Notes: generated by a model not told the origin, from the letters alone. 33,253 bases of DNA from JAGTVB01 sp964624765 (GCA_964624765.1 CAZUZO010000018.1:1-33253), one strand, 5' to 3'. Positions 23,724-33,198 are shown, counted from the stretch's first letter. Numbers and translations: made by a program.

Positions 23724-24130
23724 TCACAATGCGAAGGTCCCGAGTCCGCCTGCGGCGGAGGTGAGCAGGTCGACGAGGTCATTGTTGATCCATTTGCTGC
23801 CGTTCACCAGATGAGCTCTGCGGCCGCATCGGTGAACGGGCGCCTCGATAGTGTCTTGGCAGTGACGGCATCGGTAGGTGCCTTGCACCGTGGCGAAAAG
23901 CCCGACAACGGCGCCGAGTGAGTATGAGAGCGGTTGGCCAGCCGAGATCAGGGAACAACCAGCCGGCTGCGAGGCCTATGCTCGCACCGCCCATCAGGGA
24001 AGCCCAAATACCGACAGCGGAGATGCCGCCGGAAGTCCCTGGCGCCACCACTTGGCCCGTGGTCATGAGGCGCGGCGCTCTCTTGCTCATAATCTAGCTC
24101 GCATCGGCACTTCGATGCTAGGGGCGACGC
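23724..24130 (-). pseudogene. Frameshifted C-terminal remnant of a DUF92 membrane protein gene
   Basis: On the minus strand the first part reads RLMTTGQVVAPGTSGGISAV and GWLFPDLGWPTALIL, the DUF92 hallmark (TT-x-VPPGTSGGVS). One extra base near 23915-23920 shifts the frame. The following frame gives GAVVGLFATVQGTYRCRHC, TIEAPVHRCG, NGSKWINNDLVDLL and a TGA at 23724-23726, again matching the DUF92 C-terminus. A TAG also interrupts the frame just upstream of the first part, and the N-terminal membrane helices are missing, replaced by the end of the ABC gene. Clearly inactive. Confidence 0.7.
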
Positions 24131-24164
24131 GCTCACCCTAACACCCCCTTCCTGCCTCGGACCG

Positions 24165-25946
24165 CTAGGACCTTCCTCGCATGGCGGCTGTGGTGGGGTT
24201 CTCTTCGTCCTTGCTCTTGCCTGCAAGTGGGGGGTTGCCTGGCTCGCTGGCAAGTGTCAGTGATGGGATCCGTTTCCAACGCCAGGATCCGTCGGTGGCG
24301 ATCTCCAGGATCGCATCGTAATCAGCGGGGTCGTCATCGGAGTTGCCAAGGGTGAGGTAGCTGATGGACCTTGCCCAGAACCGCTTGAGAGTGGCATCGA
24401 CCCGCTCGGGTTCGAGGGTGGTACCCAGGCGATCGAGGAAAACAAACTGCGGAGCGGCGAGCAACACGCGCGCCACTGCCAGCAATTGTTGTTCCCCCAG
24501 AGACAGGATATTGCCCCAGTTTCTTGACGCGTCCAGGCCCCCGGCTCGCTCTGGCACCCGCTCGAGGCCTAACAGCTTCAGGGTATCGATGATATCGTCG
24601 TCGGCAGCGGCTTGTTGTTGGCCGGTGCGGACCAGCAACTCCCGTAGGGTGCAGGGCGGCGAGTAGGGGCGCTCCGGGAGAAAGAGGATCTGATCGTTTC
24701 CGGGGCGGAGGATTCTTCCCTCCCCGCTGTCCCAAATCCCCGCCGTTGCCCGGAAGAGTGCCACCCTTACGGTGTCTGAGGGCGCTATGATTAGCGTCCG
24801 CGTCCCTCGGGCAACGGTGATCGAGAGCTTGTCGAGCAACATGCGGCCATCCCGCGGCGATCGGAGTGTCAAGTTCTCATATTGCACCTGCTCGCAGCTC
24901 TCACAAACTGAGATCGGGGACGGCATCGCCTTGGCTTTTTGGATCTCGTCCCACAGTCCGTCGAGGCGGGCGACGACGGCCGCGAACGCGGAAATTGACT
25001 GGAATTGGGTGACGATCAGGGAGAATGCCCCCAGCAGGGTTGCGAATGCCGTTGCCGATTGGGTGATGACGCCGAACTCGACCTCGCCACGGATGAATAG
25101 CGGCGCCACGATCAGGGCGGGGATGAGCTGGATCATCCAGCTGTAACCGGTGGTGAAGAACCCGAGATTGCGGTTCACGGCGATGATGCGCTGGAAATTG
25201 GTTACCAGTTGCTCGAGGTGCTCTAAGACTTGGGTCTTAAGGCGGCGCTCGCGGTGCAACAGCGCGATCGATTCGGTGTGTTCGCGCACGTGAATCAGGC
25301 TGGAGCGGAAGTCGGCTTCTTTGTCGAGCTGGTCGTAATTGAGCCCGATCAGAGGGCGTCCGAGGTGGATGGTCAGCAAGGTGCCGGCGCTGGCATAGGC
25401 GACCGCCACGAGAAACAGTGTCGGACTGATGGACCACAGTACAACGGAGAACGCAATGGCGGTGAAGCTGCCGTTGAGCAGCATGAGGACGTACGACAAC
25501 GTCGTGACGGTGAACGAGCGCACATCTTCGGCAATGCGCTGGTCGGGGTTGGGGATCTCGCCCGTGGCCCCCAACCGAAAGTAGGTGGGTGGTTCGAGGT
25601 AAAAGTCGACCAAGCGCCGGGTCATCCAATCGCGCCAGAGCAGCCCGAGGTGCTCTTCGGAGAACCGGAAGATAACCGCCGTCACCGTCAAGGAGGCAAA
25701 CACCGCAATGTAGGCTAAGGCCATGACCATGAAGTGCTTGGTGTCGCGGCTCTCGATGGCGGTCATGAAATCGCGCCCGACGTAGCTGTTGATGACGTTT
25801 AAGGCGCTGATGGCCAACAAGAGCGACATCAGGGCGGCGATCAAGAAACGCGCCTTGCCGCCGACCTCGGAGCTCACGAAAAGCTTGACTTCGCGAACGA
25901 AGCGCCGCCACGTCACACGATTAAAGGGAATCTTGCCGGTGGTCAT
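24165..25946 (-). CDS. SbmA/BacA/YddA-like ABC protein with degenerate ATPase domain
   Basis: This 593-residue protein has an ABC_membrane_2-type domain (residues 1-335, about six helices; blocks SYVGRDFMTAIESRD, LEPPTYFRLG, NPDQRIAEDVRSF, RPLIGLNYDQLDKEADFR) followed by a nucleotide-binding domain. In that domain the P-loop is APSDTVRV (388-395) where GPSGSGKS is expected. The signature LSLGEQQ (481-487) is kept. Walker B ends in Asp-Arg (505-506) in place of Asp-Glu, and the H-loop His is Asn535. ATP hydrolysis is therefore unlikely. The frame is intact over its full length, so it may work as a proton-driven SbmA-like importer or exporter with a structural vestigial domain. GAGG lies nine bases before the ATG. 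Its 3' end abuts the DUF92 remnant. Confidence 0.85.
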   Translation of the reverse strand: MTTGKIPFNRVTWRRFVREVKLFVSSEVGGKARFLIAALMSLLLAISALNVINSYVGRDFMTAIESRDTKHFMVMALAYIAVFASLTVTAVIFRFSEEHLGLLWRDWMTRRLVDFYLEPPTYFRLGATGEIPNPDQRIAEDVRSFTVTTLSYVLMLLNGSFTAIAFSVVLWSISPTLFLVAVAYASAGTLLTIHLGRPLIGLNYDQLDKEADFRSSLIHVREHTESIALLHRERRLKTQVLEHLEQLVTNFQRIIAVNRNLGFFTTGYSWMIQLIPALIVAPLFIRGEVEFGVITQSATAFATLLGAFSLIVTQFQSISAFAAVVARLDGLWDEIQKAKAMPSPISVCESCEQVQYENLTLRSPRDGRMLLDKLSITVARGTRTLIIAPSDTVRVALFRATAGIWDSGEGRILRPGNDQILFLPERPYSPPCTLRELLVRTGQQQAAADDDIIDTLKLLGLERVPERAGGLDASRNWGNILSLGEQQLLAVARVLLAAPQFVFLDRLGTTLEPERVDATLKRFWARSISYLTLGNSDDDPADYDAILEIATDGSWRWKRIPSLTLASEPGNPPLAGKSKDEENPTTAAMRGRS

Positions 25947-26298
25947 CTTCGGTAGCCTCAGGCGGTACCCTCGTGCCGGATGGAAAACCGCCGGTTTCTC
26001 CGTGCCCCAAAACTGTGGGTCGCTAACCCCTCACAGGCGCCTGGTGAGAACGACTGCCTTTGGCATGGCGGCCTTGCGCAGTGGCTCGCCGTCTTTGCGC
26101 TCCCACCCCTCCACACACACTGCGTGCGGCGCCAACGCCGTATCTCGTACTTCGCTAGCTGCTGCAACGTGCTTAAGATCGCTTATCGGCGATGATTGGC
26201 GGCCGCGAATGGGATGATGAAAGGCCGTGGCAGAGGTATCCTGATACGAGTCGAGGAAACGCACAACACCTCCGACGGTCTGTGGCAACGAGGGCGTT
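25947..26298. other. Intergenic stretch between ABC gene and repeat element
   Basis: No gene is supported. Frames of 69-85 codons exist on the minus strand but show no family features and overlap each other. Promoters for the divergent ABC and glucan genes should lie in 25947-26673, but none stands out. Confidence 0.35.
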
Positions 26299-26491
26299 GG
26301 TCATCGTTTCGGCAGCTTGATGACCTTTGCCCTTGGGGCAACCGACCCGTTGGGGCAAGGGACGCCGTGAAGACGTCGCTGTCGACTTGGGTCCGGCATC
26401 CTTGCCGCACACACCCTTACCAAGGGGTGCGGCTGCCGAAGGCTTGGGCACCCACGGTGTGCTCCAGAGCAACCCTGACGAAACGATGACC
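26299..26491. mobile_element. 193-bp element with 17-bp inverted ends (dispersed repeat copy B)
   Basis: The left end GGTCATCGTTTCGGCAG (26299-26315) is repeated inverted at 26475-26491 with one mismatch. Reading from the right end, the first 60 bases match copies A (12339) and C (9790). No protein is encoded. The layout is that of a non-autonomous mobile element. Confidence 0.6.
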
Positions 26492-26673
26492 ATGGCCGCA
26501 ACGAGTTTCCGATTGCTTGACCGCTGCTCGCGGAGTGGCGAGGGCTTCCAGATGGCGTACCGGCTGGCGGAACGGCTTCCTATTCGATGGGCTCTCACGC
26601 CCTGGTGGTCGGTGCCGACCGCGGCTGGGTCGGTACCCGGTGAGTGTGACGGCTCGGTGCGGTGTTCCTGCCC

Positions 26674-29600
26674 ATGAGGCGCGTGGTATTGGACAGCTTC
26701 GAAGATGTGGCGGGGTGGATCGCCGTGACCTCGGGGCGCGCCGAGTTACACATCTCGCAGGTGGCCCGAGAAGACCGGCGCCGGCCCGGGTCGGTCTTGC
26801 GGCTCGATTTCGATTTCCATGGTGGAGGGGGGTTCGTGGTGGCACGCAAGCTATTCTCCATGGCGCTGCCGGAGGCCTACGCCTTCAGCTTCGATGTGCA
26901 TGGCGAGGCCCCGCCCAACAAGTTCGAGTTCAAGCTGGTCGATCCAAGCAATGAAAACGTCTGGCGTTATCTTCAGGAAGTGTTCGATTATGACTGCGAC
27001 TGGCGACGCGTGACGATCGAAAGCGGCCAGATCGAGTTTGCCTGGGGACCCGCTGGAAGCGGTGCTGCCCATGAGCTAGGAGCGATTGAGTTCGTCATCG
27101 CTGCCGGGCCTGGGGGCCAAGGGACAGTGTGGATCGGAAATCTCTGCTTCATCGATCGCACCGTGCAGGTCCCACCACGGGTGCAGGCCTCGAGTGCCGT
27201 GTCGGGCCATGATCCACGATTCACCATGGATGGTTGCGAGAACACGAGTTGGCGCAGCGAGCGCGGTGTGCGAGCACCTTGGCTGTCATTGGATTTCCGG
27301 GAAAAGCGTGACTATGGGGGGCTGGTCGTGGACTGGGAAGGCGGTGCCCCAGAGCGCGGATTCGCGGTGGAGACCTCCGACGACGGTATCGATTGGCAAC
27401 ACCGCTACGCCGTTACCAGCGCCGGGGGCCGGCGCAGCTACGTCTACTTGCCGCGCAGCCGGTCGCGTTGGTTGCGGTTACAGTTTCGTCAGCGACCGGG
27501 ATCCCGCAGGGTCGGTATCGTCGCCCTCGATCTCTTGTCCCCCGAGTCTGGTCATTCCGTCAACGCCTTCTTTCAAGCTATCGCGAAGCGGGAACCGAAG
27601 GGCCGTTATCCCCGCTATCTCTACGGCGAGCAGAGTTACTGGACGCCGGTGGGGACGCCCGCCGGTGGTCGCCGGGGTCTCCTGAATGAGGAGGGCATGC
27701 TCGAGGTCGACGCGGGTGCGTTCTCGATCGAGCCGTTCTTGTTCTCCGGCGGACGCTTGCTAACCTGGGCGGAGGGTACGGCCATTCCAGCACTCGCCCG
27801 CGGCTACCTTCCCATCCCCTCAGTGGTGTGGCGCGTCGCCGGCATCCAGCTCAGAGTCAGCGCCTGCGCTGCGGAAGAAGCCGAAGGCACCATGCTGTAT
27901 CTCCGCTACGAGGTCGAAAATATCGCGGGAGAGCCGCAACTCACACGGCTTTTCGCGGCGCTGCGGCCGTTCCAGGTGACGCCACCGTGGCAGAGCGACC
28001 AAGGGCTAGGGGGTGTCAGCCGGATCGCGCAGCTTGCCTATCGTAAGGGCGCGGTGTGGGTCAATCGCAGCCGCATCGTGGTGCCGCTTGGCCGACCAAG
28101 CGGCTTCGGTGCCAGGGCGTTTGCCGAGGGCACGATCGCCGACGACTTGGCGGTCGGAAAGCTGGCTTCCAGAGTCCGCGTGGATGACCCGCTGGGCTAT
28201 GCCTCCGGGGTGTTCTCCTTTGATCTCGATCTGGGCGTAGCGGCGACGCGCACGATCGATTTCGCCATCCCCTTCGCTTCGTCCTCGAAGACTGGCGGCG
28301 CAGCGGCGGATCGGATCCCGCGGGACGGTACTCGGACCGAGCCGTTTTCGATGGCGGCCGCGGCCTGGGAGGAACGGCTGAGACGACCGGCGATGGCGCT
28401 ACCCCCTTGTGCCCAAGGCTTGGTCGATACCGCGGGGACCGCCGTTGCACACATGTTGGTCAACCGCGACGCTGCGGCCTTGCAACCGGGACCGCGACGG
28501 TACAATCGAGCTTGGATCCGTGACGGTGCGGTCATGGTGGCGGCGCTGCTGCGTCGGGGCTGCATGCACGAGGCGAAGGCTTTTGTCCGCTGGTACGCGA
28601 CCCACCAGGCGATGGACGGCCGTATTCCCTGCTGCGTCGATCGCAGAGGACCCGATTGGCTTCCGGAGCATGACAGCCATGGGCAGCTGATTTTCGCCGT
28701 GATGGAGTGTTTTCGCTTTGGGGGCGATCGCAATTGGCTTACCGAGTTCTGGCCGGTAGTCTGCAAGGCAGTCGGTTACATCGAAACCTTACGCCGGCAA
28801 CGCCTCGGGAGCGAATATCGGACGCCCGAGAAGCGTTCCTGCTACGGGTTACTGCCCGAATCGGTGAGCCACGAGGGTTATCTGGCCCATCCCGTTCACG
28901 CCTATTGGGACGATTTTTGGGCGCTGCGGGGCCTCAAGGACGCCGTCGCCATGGCTGATACGTTGGGCGACATGGCGGCGGTGGGGCGGCTAACCTCGTT
29001 GCGCGACGATTTCCGTGCTACGCTGTATACCTCCATCGCTGCCACCATGGGCGAGCGAGATATTGACTACTTGCCCGGGTCGGTAGAGTGGGCCGACTGC
29101 GATCCGGTGGCGAGTGCTATTGCCCTGACGCTGATCGATGAGCTGCCCTATCTTCCCGCGGCGGTGGTCGAGCGCACCTACACCGAGTATCTAACGCGAT
29201 TCCGAGCGATGCGGTGCGGCTCGGTTCCCTGGACTCAAGACACGGCTTACGGGATCCGCGTCATCGGGGCGCTAGTGCGGCTCGGCTGGCGGCAGGCTGC
29301 CCACGAACTCGCCGAGGGCTTCCTCGCCGACCGCCGTCCGGTTCCCTGGAATCAATGGCCGGAGATCACCTGGCGCGACCCGAAGACGCCAGCGCACCTC
29401 GGGGATCTGCCCCACTCTTGGGTCGGTGCCGAATACGTCCTCGCCTTGCACAGTTTCTTTGCCTACGAGCGTGAGGCAGACCGCTCGCTGGTGGTCGCCG
29501 CCGGGATCCCTGCGGCATGGCTTGGCGGCAGCGGTGTCGCGGTCGAAGGTTTGGCGACCTGGTATGGTGACTTGAATTTGTCTCTGGCGCGCGCTGACGG

Positions 29601-29781
29601 TGAAGCGATCCGCTTCTCGCTGAGTGGCAATCTGCGGATGCCCGTAGGAAACATCATCGTGCAGCTTCCAGGACCCCGGCCTATCCGTGGGGTGACGGTG
29701 AACGGCACTCCCACGGGACGATTCTCAGCCTCGCAAGTGACTATCGATGCACTGCCGGCCGCAGCCGTGGCGCATTACTGA
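26674..29781 (+). CDS. CBM/discoidin-fused (alpha/alpha)6 glycoside hydrolase-like protein
   Basis: This 1035-residue protein has three parts. Residues 1-165 look like a CBM11/CIA30-type beta-sandwich (VLDSFEDVAGW, FSFDVHGEAPPNKFEFKLVD, IGNLCFID). Residues about 170-290 resemble an F5/8 type C (discoidin) domain (WLSLDFREKRDYGGLVVDWE, ETSDDGIDW). The remainder resembles a beta-sandwich plus (alpha/alpha)6 barrel of GH15/GH63/GH94 type, with YNRAWIRDGAVMVAALL, GRIPCCVD, SVPWTQDTAYGIR and DLPHSWVGAEYV as likely active-site segments. No signal peptide is visible, so both carbohydrate-binding domains would sit in the cytoplasm. Start ATG 26674 (GTG 26662 also possible); neither has a clear ribosome site. 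The next gene follows after 18 nt, so the two form an operon. Exact family and substrate unknown. Confidence 0.75.
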   Translation: MRRVVLDSFEDVAGWIAVTSGRAELHISQVAREDRRRPGSVLRLDFDFHGGGGFVVARKLFSMALPEAYAFSFDVHGEAPPNKFEFKLVDPSNENVWRYLQEVFDYDCDWRRVTIESGQIEFAWGPAGSGAAHELGAIEFVIAAGPGGQGTVWIGNLCFIDRTVQVPPRVQASSAVSGHDPRFTMDGCENTSWRSERGVRAPWLSLDFREKRDYGGLVVDWEGGAPERGFAVETSDDGIDWQHRYAVTSAGGRRSYVYLPRSRSRWLRLQFRQRPGSRRVGIVALDLLSPESGHSVNAFFQAIAKREPKGRYPRYLYGEQSYWTPVGTPAGGRRGLLNEEGMLEVDAGAFSIEPFLFSGGRLLTWAEGTAIPALARGYLPIPSVVWRVAGIQLRVSACAAEEAEGTMLYLRYEVENIAGEPQLTRLFAALRPFQVTPPWQSDQGLGGVSRIAQLAYRKGAVWVNRSRIVVPLGRPSGFGARAFAEGTIADDLAVGKLASRVRVDDPLGYASGVFSFDLDLGVAATRTIDFAIPFASSSKTGGAAADRIPRDGTRTEPFSMAAAAWEERLRRPAMALPPCAQGLVDTAGTAVAHMLVNRDAAALQPGPRRYNRAWIRDGAVMVAALLRRGCMHEAKAFVRWYATHQAMDGRIPCCVDRRGPDWLPEHDSHGQLIFAVMECFRFGGDRNWLTEFWPVVCKAVGYIETLRRQRLGSEYRTPEKRSCYGLLPESVSHEGYLAHPVHAYWDDFWALRGLKDAVAMADTLGDMAAVGRLTSLRDDFRATLYTSIAATMGERDIDYLPGSVEWADCDPVASAIALTLIDELPYLPAAVVERTYTEYLTRFRAMRCGSVPWTQDTAYGIRVIGALVRLGWRQAAHELAEGFLADRRPVPWNQWPEITWRDPKTPAHLGDLPHSWVGAEYVLALHSFFAYEREADRSLVVAAGIPAAWLGGSGVAVEGLATWYGDLNLSLARADGEAIRFSLSGNLRMPVGNIIVQLPGPRPIRGVTVNGTPTGRFSASQVTIDALPAAAVAHY

Positions 29782-29799
29782 TGTTCGGCATGACTGAAG

Positions 29800-32700
29800 A
29801 TGGGGCAAGGGGTGACGGACTCTGATCTCATCCGGCCGGAGACGCCGATGCCACCCATTCATAGGCTTTCCAACGGTACTTATGAGGTGGCCATATCCGA
29901 CGTTGGCAGCGGCCAATCGAGTTGCCGTGGACTGGCCCTCAACCGCTGGGCCAACGATCCCGTCGCGGATGACCTCGGCTATTTCTTTTATCTGCGGGAT
30001 CTCGATACCGGCCGGGTCTGGTCTCTCGGGCATCAGCCAGTGTGTCGATCCAATGCCGGCTATCGCGTAACGATGTCGGGTGACCGATTCACCGTCGATC
30101 GCGAAGACGAGGGCATCGAGGCGCGCATGGAAGTGACCCTGGCGGTCGGTGTTGATCTGGAAATGCGGCGCTTGACGCTACGCAATCTCTCCAGGTGGCT
30201 GCGGCGCATCGAGCTGACCAGCTATCTCGAGGTGGTGCTCTTTCCTGGAACGGCCGATGCGGCGCACGCTGCCTTCGCTAAGCTGTTCCTGCAGACCGAG
30301 TTGGCGCCTGCTTACCAGGCGTTGCTGGCGCGGCGCCGACCCTGCGGCGATGAATGCTGGCCCTGGCTGGTGCATGCCTTGGTTGGGGGTCATCTGCTGC
30401 AGTGGGAGACCGATCGGCTGCGCTTCCTCGGCCGTGGCGGCACGCCGGGGCGACCGGCCGCGCTGCTGGGGGCTGCGCCACTCTCTGGCACGGTCGGAAA
30501 TGTGCTCGACGCGGTTTTCAGCCTGCGGACAGTCGTCGAGCTGGCACCCGGCGCCACTGTTGAACCGGTCTTCCTGTTGGGTGTGGCGGCGGAGCGCCAG
30601 GCGGCGCTTGACTTGATCGGGGAGTGGCGCGGTGTACAGTCGGACTGCTCGGTGGCGGCGGCTGTTCAGGCGGAGCCCGTGCCGAAGTTTGACAAGCGGC
30701 CAACGGCAAGCGTCTCTGAGCCTGCCGTGGACGACGGTCTAAGGTTCTTTAACGGCTATGGCGGCTTTTCCGATGATGGCTCGGAGTACGTCATCCGCCT
30801 GCCGTGGCAGGGAGAGGGGCTGCGCCGCCCGCCGTTGCCCTGGGTCAATGTGGTGGCGAATGAACGCTGTGGCTTTCTGGTCAGCGAGAGCGGAGCGGGC
30901 TCAACTTGGGCGCGCAACAGCCAGGCGAATCGGTTGACACCTTGGTTCAATGATCCGGTCAGCGATCCCCATGGCGAGGCCTGGTACATCCGAGACGAGA
31001 CGGCCGGCCGCTATTGGTCGCCGTTGCCCGGGCCGGCGCCGCTCGCCGGTGCCACCTACGAAGTCCGGCACGGATTCGGATACTCGTGCTTTACCTGTGA
31101 AGCGGCGGACCTCTCGCAGGAGACCACCCTGTTTGTACCACCGGAGGACCCGCTGCGCATCCTGTGGCTGCGTCTGACCCACTGCGGCGTTGCGCCCCGC
31201 CGGCTATCGTTGTTCGCCTTTCAGCGGTTGGTTTTAGGTTCGCTTCCGCAGGCGCCGAGCCCTATCGTAACGGGTTACGATGCCGACTGGGATTTGCTAT
31301 GGGCGCGCAACCCGAAAGGCGGCGAATTTCGGGACGGTGTTGTTTTTGCTTGCGCCGTTGTGCATGGTGCCGCCGTGAGTCAGCGCGCCTTTAGCTGCGA
31401 CCGCTTGGCTTTCATAGGCCGTCATGGCAGTTTGTCGGCCCCCGCCGGTTTGCAGCCCGGCACCCGGTTGAACGGTATCGCCGGCTCGGGGCTAGACCCC
31501 TGCTTCGCCCAGCAGGTGGAGATTACGTTGGCTTGCCATCAGAGCGTCGAGTGCGCCTTTCTGTTGGGCGAAGGCTTCAGCCAAGAGGAGGCGACCGCGC
31601 TTTGCGCACGTTATCGCTCGCCGGGGGCGGTGGCGCAGGCACTGGCGCGTGTACGGGCCAAATGGCGGTCGATCGTTTCGGCGGTCCAGGTGCAAACTCC
31701 GGAACCAGCGCTCGACCTGATGTTAAACGGCTGGCTGGTGTACCAGAACCTGTGCTGTCGCCTCTGGGCGCGCACCGCGTTGTACCAGTCGAGTGGTGCT
31801 TACGGCTATCGGGATCAGCTTCAAGACGCGGCCGCACTGGTCATGGTCCGCCCAGATTTGACCCGTGCCCAGATCCTGTTGCACGCACGCCATCAGTTTC
31901 TAGAAGGCGATGTGCTGCATTGGTGGCACCCTCTGCCGATGGAGCGGGGAGTGCGCACGCGGTTCTCCGATGACCGACTGTGGCTGCCATTTGTTACCGC
32001 ACATTACATTCACGTCACCGGCGATCAAGGAGTTCTCGACGAGCAGCTCCCTTTTCTGACCGCTCCGCAGCTGCAACCGGGTGAGGACGAGGCCTACCTG
32101 CGGCCGTTGGTCACCCGGCAACACGCTGACCTTTACACCCACTGTTGCCGTGCCTTGGATTGCTCTCTCACCCGGGGGGCGCACGGCTTACCCCTGATGG
32201 GTACCGGTGACTGGAACGACGGCATGAACCGGGTCGGCCGCGCGGGGCGCGGAGAGAGCGTCTGGCTCGGCTTTTTCCTCTACGCTATCCTGGAAAATTT
32301 CCTGCCGCTGTGCCAGGGGCGCGGCGACTGGGATCGAACGCGGCGCTACGCAAGCTTTCGGGTAGCGCTTGGCCAAGCGCTAAATGATCAGGGCTGGGAT
32401 GGCGCCTGGTATCGCAGGGCTTTTTACGACGACGGAACCGCCCTCGGTTCGGCGACCGATAGCGAATGCCGCATCGATGCACTAGCCCAGGCCTGGGCCG
32501 TTATCTCGCGGGCAGCGCCTGCTGAGCGGGCGAAACGGGCCATGGAGGCGGTGGAGCAGCAGTTGATCGCCGAAGACGACGGGATCATTCGTCTGCTCAC
32601 CCCGCCCTTCGTCGATACTCCCCGCGACCCCGGCTATATCAAGGGCTACGTGGCAGGGGTGCGCGAAAACGGTGGTCAGTACACCCATGCGGCCTGCTGG

Positions 32701-33192
32701 GTGGTGCAGGCTATCGCCGAACTGGGGGGCAACAATCGCGCCGCGCCACTGTTAACGATGCTGAGCCCGATTTCACACGCCCTGGAGCCACCGGCGGTGC
32801 AACGTTACAAGGTCGAACCCTATGTCGTGGCCGCTGACGTCTACGGGGCACCGCCTCACGTTGGCCGAGGAGGCTGGACCTGGTATACGGGGTCTGCCGG
32901 TTGGATGTTTCGTGTCGCCCTGGAGTCGGTACTGGGGTTGCAGATCGAGAACGGGGACACGCTGCTGCTCCAGCCGTGCGTCCCCGACAACTGGCCGGCG
33001 TACCAGATTCGCTACCGGCATCCGGAGGGTGGGACGGTTTTTCACATCGAGGTCAGAAACCCCGCCGGCAGGGCGAAGCGCGTGGTTACTGTCGAGGTAG
33101 ACGGTCGAGACATCAAGCTCTCCGGCGAGGCGGCGCGGATTCCGCTGTTCAGAGATGGGGGGATGCACAGCGTGCTCATCACCCTCGGGTGA
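29800..33192 (+). CDS. GH94 phosphorylase, 1,2-beta-oligoglucan phosphorylase/NdvB-like
   Basis: This 1130-residue protein aligns by motif with the phosphorylase part of cyclic beta-1,2-glucan synthase and with stand-alone 1,2-beta-oligoglucan phosphorylases of about 1100 residues. Residues 20-285 form a first beta-sandwich (HRLSNGTYEVAISDVGSG, WSLGHQP). Residues 310-620 form a second (FFNGYGGFSDDG, PWVNVVANERCGFLVSESGA, NRLTPWFNDPVSDP). The (alpha/alpha)6 barrel carries YGYRDQLQDA, HWWHPL and GTGDWNDGMNRVG, whose Asp residues near 804-807 include the probable general acid. The C-terminal GWTWYTGSAGWM is diagnostic. The GT84 synthase and cyclising barrel of full NdvB are absent. It likely phosphorolyses glucans to sugar-1-phosphate in the cytoplasm. 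Start ATG 29800; GTG 29812 and ATG 29848 are alternatives. Confidence 0.85.
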   Translation: MGQGVTDSDLIRPETPMPPIHRLSNGTYEVAISDVGSGQSSCRGLALNRWANDPVADDLGYFFYLRDLDTGRVWSLGHQPVCRSNAGYRVTMSGDRFTVDREDEGIEARMEVTLAVGVDLEMRRLTLRNLSRWLRRIELTSYLEVVLFPGTADAAHAAFAKLFLQTELAPAYQALLARRRPCGDECWPWLVHALVGGHLLQWETDRLRFLGRGGTPGRPAALLGAAPLSGTVGNVLDAVFSLRTVVELAPGATVEPVFLLGVAAERQAALDLIGEWRGVQSDCSVAAAVQAEPVPKFDKRPTASVSEPAVDDGLRFFNGYGGFSDDGSEYVIRLPWQGEGLRRPPLPWVNVVANERCGFLVSESGAGSTWARNSQANRLTPWFNDPVSDPHGEAWYIRDETAGRYWSPLPGPAPLAGATYEVRHGFGYSCFTCEAADLSQETTLFVPPEDPLRILWLRLTHCGVAPRRLSLFAFQRLVLGSLPQAPSPIVTGYDADWDLLWARNPKGGEFRDGVVFACAVVHGAAVSQRAFSCDRLAFIGRHGSLSAPAGLQPGTRLNGIAGSGLDPCFAQQVEITLACHQSVECAFLLGEGFSQEEATALCARYRSPGAVAQALARVRAKWRSIVSAVQVQTPEPALDLMLNGWLVYQNLCCRLWARTALYQSSGAYGYRDQLQDAAALVMVRPDLTRAQILLHARHQFLEGDVLHWWHPLPMERGVRTRFSDDRLWLPFVTAHYIHVTGDQGVLDEQLPFLTAPQLQPGEDEAYLRPLVTRQHADLYTHCCRALDCSLTRGAHGLPLMGTGDWNDGMNRVGRAGRGESVWLGFFLYAILENFLPLCQGRGDWDRTRRYASFRVALGQALNDQGWDGAWYRRAFYDDGTALGSATDSECRIDALAQAWAVISRAAPAERAKRAMEAVEQQLIAEDDGIIRLLTPPFVDTPRDPGYIKGYVAGVRENGGQYTHAACWVVQAIAELGGNNRAAPLLTMLSPISHALEPPAVQRYKVEPYVVAADVYGAPPHVGRGGWTWYTGSAGWMFRVALESVLGLQIENGDTLLLQPCVPDNWPAYQIRYRHPEGGTVFHIEVRNPAGRAKRVVTVEVDGRDIKLSGEAARIPLFRDGGMHSVLITLG

Positions 33193-33198
33193 GCGCTT

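Noticed and set aside
26031..26288. 85-codon minus frame upstream of the ABC gene, and a 69-codon frame in another phase
   Set aside because: The two overlap, neither shows a family motif or convincing ribosome site, and they lie in a repeat-containing gap.
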